Positions 60,171 to 64,000 of a stretch of 64,000 nt of DNA are shown here, in pieces. Every line of letters starts with the position of its first letter. Within the stretch, counting starts at the first letter, position 1. This stretch comes from Bin87 sp965116565. GTDB taxonomy: Bacteria; Chloroflexota; Dehalococcoidia; Lucifugimonadales; UBA3495. The notes beneath the pieces were generated by a model, which searched no databases, had not been told where the DNA came from, and saw nothing but the letters and a program-made list of their open reading frames with translations. A program made the translations under genes and the position numbers. The stretch is taken from assembly GCA_965116565.1 (NCBI GenBank), contig OZ220699.1, positions 3,808,272 to 3,872,271 on the forward strand, read 5' to 3'.

Positions 60171-60570
60171 GGCGTCAGGTTGCGGTTCGGGTTGCGTGTC
60201 GGAGCACGGCCAACACTGTTTTTTTGCTTGCGCAGAAAGATATCGTCCTAGGTTTCCGTGTCCCGCAGTTCTCCGACTCAACGAGCCGTAGCTTTGCGGC
60301 ACGGGGCGGTGGTGACACCCACCGGGTTCCGGGAGCTTGGTCGAGTAATAGAGCGACTCTAGGCTCTAGCGGAACCGTATTCTGCTTTTGGTAACCGACA
60401 GGCCGTTATGCGACCCGAACCTTGTTTGACACCTCGCCATGTTTCCGTAGTTTGGTGGCTGCCGCTGCATGCGATGCGACGACCCCGCGCGGTTCTCGAG
60501 TACGTTGCGGGGAACCTGACATATGTAGGATAGAACGCGGGTGCGGTCAGCGGCAACGACGTGGTGTCAC
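60171..60570 (-). repeat. Roughly 400-bp dispersed repeat, copy B
   Basis: The inverted copy of 6059-6455, with small indels (for example 7 instead of 6 T in the run near 60226, and two extra bases near 60421). The flanking DNA on either side is unrelated between copies. Outside the integrated island at both ends. No gene is supported between 59801 and 60786. Confidence 0.8.
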
Positions 60571-60786
60571 CGGTCCGAGGGATTAATTTGCGTGGATCCG
60601 CGAAGGGGGACCTGCGGCGCGATGGGGAGGATGACCTGACAGGTCCAGCGCCACCGGACGCCGCGCAGAGCAGCGACAATAGCTGGCAGGTTAGTCTGGA
60701 TGCCCGCTTCCGCGAGAACGACGTAACAGGTCGGTTGGGCGAGGGTGGTCGGGCGGTTGCTTCGCGGGCCAGGCGGGTGTGGGGTA

Positions 60787-61977
60787 TCAGGCGGTTGCTT
60801 CGCGTGTCATGAGGCGGAGGGCTTCGGCGGCGTCCGGCCTGAGCAGCGCGATCCCCTCGGGCGGGATGTTGTTGATGGAGGCCTGGCCGTCAAAACCCCG
60901 GCGCGCGGTCTCGGCGAACTCGTGGGCGCGGTCGCTGTGTCCGCCGGCGCGCTGCCAGAAGTGCCACGAGCCGAACCAGAGGAAGCAGGCGTGGACGTAT
61001 GCCCAGAGCGGCATGGAGCGGCCGGACCATGGGGAGGTTGCCGATACGTCGCCGGCTTCGCGATAGGACAAGAACAGGCTGTCGGCGATTTCCATCTTGG
61101 AGATCAGGGAGTGGATCGCCTCGTGGAGGAGGGCTTCGACCACCTGTCCGGGAGCCCATCTCAGGGAGTGGAGATTGGAAAACGCGGCCAACCCGCGCAG
61201 GTGCGGATGGGATCCGGAGACGGTCATGTTGGGATCGTCGGGGACGCGGGCCAGGGACACGACCCGGAGGCAGGCATCCAGCATGTCGCACGCCGGCCCC
61301 GACACCGATTCGATGAACTGCATCGCTGTGGACAGTTTTGACGCGGCTTCCGCGAACTCGGAATCCGGGTGGGATTCCACGGACCACTGGGTGTAGCCGA
61401 ATATTGTCGCGTAGGTTGGGCTGTAACCGTCAACCACGGTCCCTCTGACGACAGGAGCGAGGACGAAGTCGTCAACCTGGCGGTAAGGATGGGGAGGCGC
61501 CGCGGCGGCGGCAGTGTTGCGGCTGACGCCCACATCGCCGAGGGCGCTCCAGCGACCGTTGGGCAACTGGCGGGCGGCGGGTTGTCCCGCGACACCCAAC
61601 TCGACGGCGCAGAAACTCTGCAATATTTGGGATACCTCGGAAGCCGGCGTGTTGTGGGGGGCAGCCAGCAGCCTGAACACTTCGGGAGCGAGTTCGATGC
61701 GCCGCCACGTTTCCAGGGGCATATTGGACAGCATGGCGTTGAGCTCATCGTTGGACTCGCCGAGCGCGTCGATGCGGGCCCTCACGAAGGCGGAGTGAAT
61801 GGAGTTGATCTGGGCCAGGAGGACGGTTTGGTCGTTCTCCCACCGGAGGATCTCGGGGAGCGAGGAGATCAGATTCGAGGCCTGGGAGTCCGCGAAAACG
61901 GTCTCGAAAAGCCTGGGGTCCAGCCGATCGAATGCCAGGTCAGGGCGTTCGGTCCGGGCGCCGTCTGATTGTGTCAA
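60787..61977 (-). CDS. Putative 2-oxoglutarate HExxH-type peptide hydroxylase
   Basis: A 396-residue protein. LLHEAIHSLISKMEIADSLF carries HExxH at 285-289 in a context like the HEXXH-motif (TIGR04267-type) proteins, which include 2-oxoglutarate-dependent peptide beta-hydroxylases of RiPP pathways. Late motifs (PLWAYVHACFLWFGSWHFWQ) also fit. It lacks a signal peptide. The TTG start at 61977 follows TAGGAGA. No precursor peptide or other RiPP enzyme was recognised next to it. A zinc peptidase is the alternative. Confidence 0.6.
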   Translation of the reverse strand: MTQSDGARTERPDLAFDRLDPRLFETVFADSQASNLISSLPEILRWENDQTVLLAQINSIHSAFVRARIDALGESNDELNAMLSNMPLETWRRIELAPEVFRLLAAPHNTPASEVSQILQSFCAVELGVAGQPAARQLPNGRWSALGDVGVSRNTAAAAAPPHPYRQVDDFVLAPVVRGTVVDGYSPTYATIFGYTQWSVESHPDSEFAEAASKLSTAMQFIESVSGPACDMLDACLRVVSLARVPDDPNMTVSGSHPHLRGLAAFSNLHSLRWAPGQVVEALLHEAIHSLISKMEIADSLFLSYREAGDVSATSPWSGRSMPLWAYVHACFLWFGSWHFWQRAGGHSDRAHEFAETARRGFDGQASINNIPPEGIALLRPDAAEALRLMTREATA

Positions 61978-62360
61978 GAGGATGTCTCCTATCGCTTGGC
62001 CGGCGCGAAGCGTCGACGAGGATGCAGGCGGTCATCCGGGCAGCCGTGCTCTCAGGCTGAACGATCAAAGATAACGGTGCTCATCTGAAATGGCTGTTGA
62101 TTATGTCGAGCGATGAGACTCTATCACCAACCCGCCTATCATCCAAGCATTCCGCGTCAATTGCAACCACCAAGGATGTGCCAGACTGGTGCGTGGCAGA
62201 AGAGGTTACGCCGGAATTCGCGGATGGGCCTGCTATAATCGGGCGGCATTTTGCCACCGTTGCCCGATTGCGTTTGTGAACCTGTGAACTGCTGGATTTT
62301 CGTGTCTTTCTGCCGTCGGCGCGGGTCGGCGCGGGTCGTCCTGCGGCGCGACGGCGGCCG
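61978..62360. other. Divergent intergenic region
   Basis: Between the minus-strand HExxH gene and the plus-strand MFS gene; it must hold both promoters. TATAAT at 62232-62237, about 125 bases before the MFS start, is a candidate -10. No gene seen. Confidence 0.4.
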
Positions 62361-63686
62361 ATGAGAGGGTTGCAGACGCGGGCGGCGCGGGCGGCGCCCT
62401 TTTACTACGGCTGGATCATCCTGGGGCTGTCGGGGATCGTTTCGTACTCGGCGCGGCCGCTGATGTCGGTGGCGGTGCTGACGGTGTTCGTGGTGCCGAT
62501 GTCGGAGCAGTTCGGCTGGACGCGGGCGGAATTGGCTGGCGCGGTGAGCCTGGGGGGAGTGTTTGCGGCGGTAGTTTCGCCCATGGTGGGGCCGGTGCTG
62601 GACCGGTACGGATCCGGGATGGTGGTCGGCGTATTTTCCGCCATCGCCGGAGTGTGCGCGGTGGCGCTGGGCGCGGTGAGCCAGATCTGGATGTTCTACG
62701 TGGTGTACGTGCCGGGGCGCATGGCGTTCTCGGGCCCGCTGGAGTTGGGCACGTCCGTGGCGGTGAGCAACTGGTTCGTGCGACGGCGCCCGTTCGCGCT
62801 GGCGTTGAACCACGTTTCGCAGGGTTCAGGGCTGGCGGTGATGCCGCTGGTGGCGCAGGCGATCATCGGCGCCTGGGGCTGGGACGTGGCGTGGTACTCG
62901 CTGGGCATCTGGACGGTGGCGGTGGGAGTGGTTCCGGCGATACTGCTGATGGCGCGGCGTCCGGAGGACCTGGGTTTGGAACCGGACGGCGGCGAGGGTC
63001 CGGCGCGGCGGGGGGCCGCCTCCGGCGGACCGGGGCGACGTCCGCGGAGTTCCGAGGAGGAGATCAACTTCACGCTGCGGGAAGCCATGCGGACGCGAGC
63101 GTTCTGGTTGATGATGGTGTTTGCCTTTGCGGGGTTCATAGTGCAGGCGGGAGTGTCGCTGCACCAGGTGCCGCACTTCGTTGACCAGGGCGTGCCGCCG
63201 TCGGTGGCGGTGTGGACGGCGAGCACGTTCGCGATATCGCAGGTGCCGGCGAGCGTCGTCTTTTCGGCGATGGCGCAGAAGACGCAGGCGCGGTTCGTGA
63301 TGACGGTGTCGGGTCTGGTGGTGGCCACAGGCGCCGTCACCACGGCCTTTGCCAGCGAGATCGCCGTGGGTGTCCTGGGGGCGTTCTTCCTGGGGTTCGG
63401 CGTCGGCGGGCTGCACATCATGGCGCGTCTGGCGGGAGCGGACTACTTCGGGCGGCTGCACCTGGGGGCGATACGTGCGTGGGGGCTGGCGGCGCAGGTG
63501 GGAGGGCAGGCGCTGGGTCCGACGGCGGCCGGGCTGGCGGTGGACCGCTACGGCAGCTACCAGGGGGCGTTTTTGGCGTTTGGCGTCAACCTGGCGGTGG
63601 TGTCGCTGCTGATGCTGACGGCGACGCGGCCGGGGCGGGACGCGGCGGGGGGCGGCTTGGAACCGATGGAGCCGGCGGAGGGCTAG
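62361..63686 (+). CDS. Major facilitator superfamily transporter
   Basis: A 441-residue permease with twelve predicted membrane segments. The loop 2-3 motif appears as GPVLDRYGSGMVVG (D-R/x-x-G). A long basic, Gly/Pro-rich central loop (GPARRGAASGGPGRRPRSSE) divides the two halves. The arrangement resembles oxalate/formate-antiporter-like or monocarboxylate-like MFS members; the substrate is unknown. Its TAG overlaps the stop of the convergent gene. Confidence 0.85.
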   Translation: MRGLQTRAARAAPFYYGWIILGLSGIVSYSARPLMSVAVLTVFVVPMSEQFGWTRAELAGAVSLGGVFAAVVSPMVGPVLDRYGSGMVVGVFSAIAGVCAVALGAVSQIWMFYVVYVPGRMAFSGPLELGTSVAVSNWFVRRRPFALALNHVSQGSGLAVMPLVAQAIIGAWGWDVAWYSLGIWTVAVGVVPAILLMARRPEDLGLEPDGGEGPARRGAASGGPGRRPRSSEEEINFTLREAMRTRAFWLMMVFAFAGFIVQAGVSLHQVPHFVDQGVPPSVAVWTASTFAISQVPASVVFSAMAQKTQARFVMTVSGLVVATGAVTTAFASEIAVGVLGAFFLGFGVGGLHIMARLAGADYFGRLHLGAIRAWGLAAQVGGQALGPTAAGLAVDRYGSYQGAFLAFGVNLAVVSLLMLTATRPGRDAAGGGLEPMEPAEG

Positions 63687-64000
63687 GCGAAGAGGCGGGA
63701 GAGCCAGCGGAGGAAGGTTTGGGATAGGGGGTTGTTGATGGCGAGGTCGCGGGTTCGGATGGCGAGACCCATTTGCCTTGGGTCCTCGCGGACGGCCAGC
63801 CAGGCGTGAATCTGGGCGCGAAGGGTTTTGTTCTCCGCGAATTTACGCTCATTGACGGGGATGCCGTCGATGTAGCGTTGAGACAGCGGCCATATGGGGT
63901 CGCCGGTCGGGATCATGTCTGCGACGAAGTTCTCGAGTTCTCCATTCGTTGAGTTGTCGGGCATCAGCCAGATGCCTACGCGCGGTTTCCCCACAGTATC
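63683..64000 (-). CDS. DUF3226-like protein (partial)
   Basis: The C-terminal 105 residues of a gene that enters from beyond the window end. PRVGIWLMPDNSTNGELENF, FAENKTLRAQIHAWLAVRED and the end FLRWLSRLF match the DUF3226 pattern (TOPRIM-like protein of unknown function, often found near AAA ATPases). The N terminus is outside. Confidence 0.65.
   Translation of the reverse strand, partial: DTVGKPRVGIWLMPDNSTNGELENFVADMIPTGDPIWPLSQRYIDGIPVNERKFAENKTLRAQIHAWLAVREDPRQMGLAIRTRDLAINNPLSQTFLRWLSRLFA

Overview
The window is high-GC bacterial DNA with densely packed genes. Single-copy housekeeping genes (hisA, hisH, a PduO-type cobalamin adenosyltransferase, rplY, phnDCEE, nadE) lie at both ends. 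A mobile region of about 42 kb fills the middle. No rRNA is present. Gene content (DUF3179 lipoprotein, clan AA aspartic proteases, short TATAAT promoters, many REP-like palindromes) is compatible with a Chloroflexota-type genome, for example a marine or host-associated Dehalococcoidia/SAR202 relative. That placement is an inference.

Left core, 1-14.9 kb: the tail of a luciferase-like monooxygenase; an AT-richer orphan gene between two REP-like palindromes; a minus-strand his cluster (cobalamin adenosyltransferase, hisH, then hisA) interrupted by three tandem copies of a two-gene cassette (clan AA aspartic protease plus a small partner) at an exact 710-bp period; a roughly 400-bp repeat; rplY; a DUF3800 protein; a DUF3179 lipoprotein with an in-frame UGA that is probably selenocysteine; and a phnD-phnC-phnE-phnE transporter operon ending beside tRNA-Ser(GGA).

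Integrated element, 14.91-57.38 kb: a 26-bp copy of the tRNA-Ser 3' end occurs at both ends, and a complete tyrosine integrase and an Xis-like gene sit at the right end. Inside are a replication block (DUF3854/primase-like protein, a GGTTCCCC iteron-like array, ParB-like protein, DnaB-like helicase, replication-relaxation-like protein), a string of small Cys-rich zinc-finger proteins and an HNH protein, a cytosine methyltransferase with repeats in its target-recognition region, and an AT-richer accessory/defence stretch at 29-38 kb. A type I restriction-modification operon follows. Its order is hsdM, an IS-broken gene, Phd/YefM-PIN toxin-antitoxin, hsdS, a HEPN-like TIGR02391 protein, hsdR, and an M48-type protease. 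No capsid, terminase or conjugation genes are recognisable, so it reads as an integrative plasmid or phage-satellite-like island. Two recent IS insertions (IS5 family and IS1182 family) have clear target duplications, and both interrupted reading frames can be reconstructed.

Right core, 57.4-64 kb: glutamine-dependent NAD synthetase, several REP-like palindromes, the inverted second copy of the 400-bp repeat, a putative 2-oxoglutarate HExxH-type hydroxylase, an MFS transporter and the end of a DUF3226-like gene.

Strongest observations: (1) the DUF3179 UGA sits where the family has the first Cys of a CxxC, and a bacterial SECIS-like hairpin lies just downstream; (2) four related ATGGCAGA/TCTGCCAT hairpins bracket two accessory genes next to a broken catalytic-domain-only tyrosine recombinase; (3) a HEPN-like gene and a toxin-antitoxin pair are embedded in a type I restriction-modification operon.
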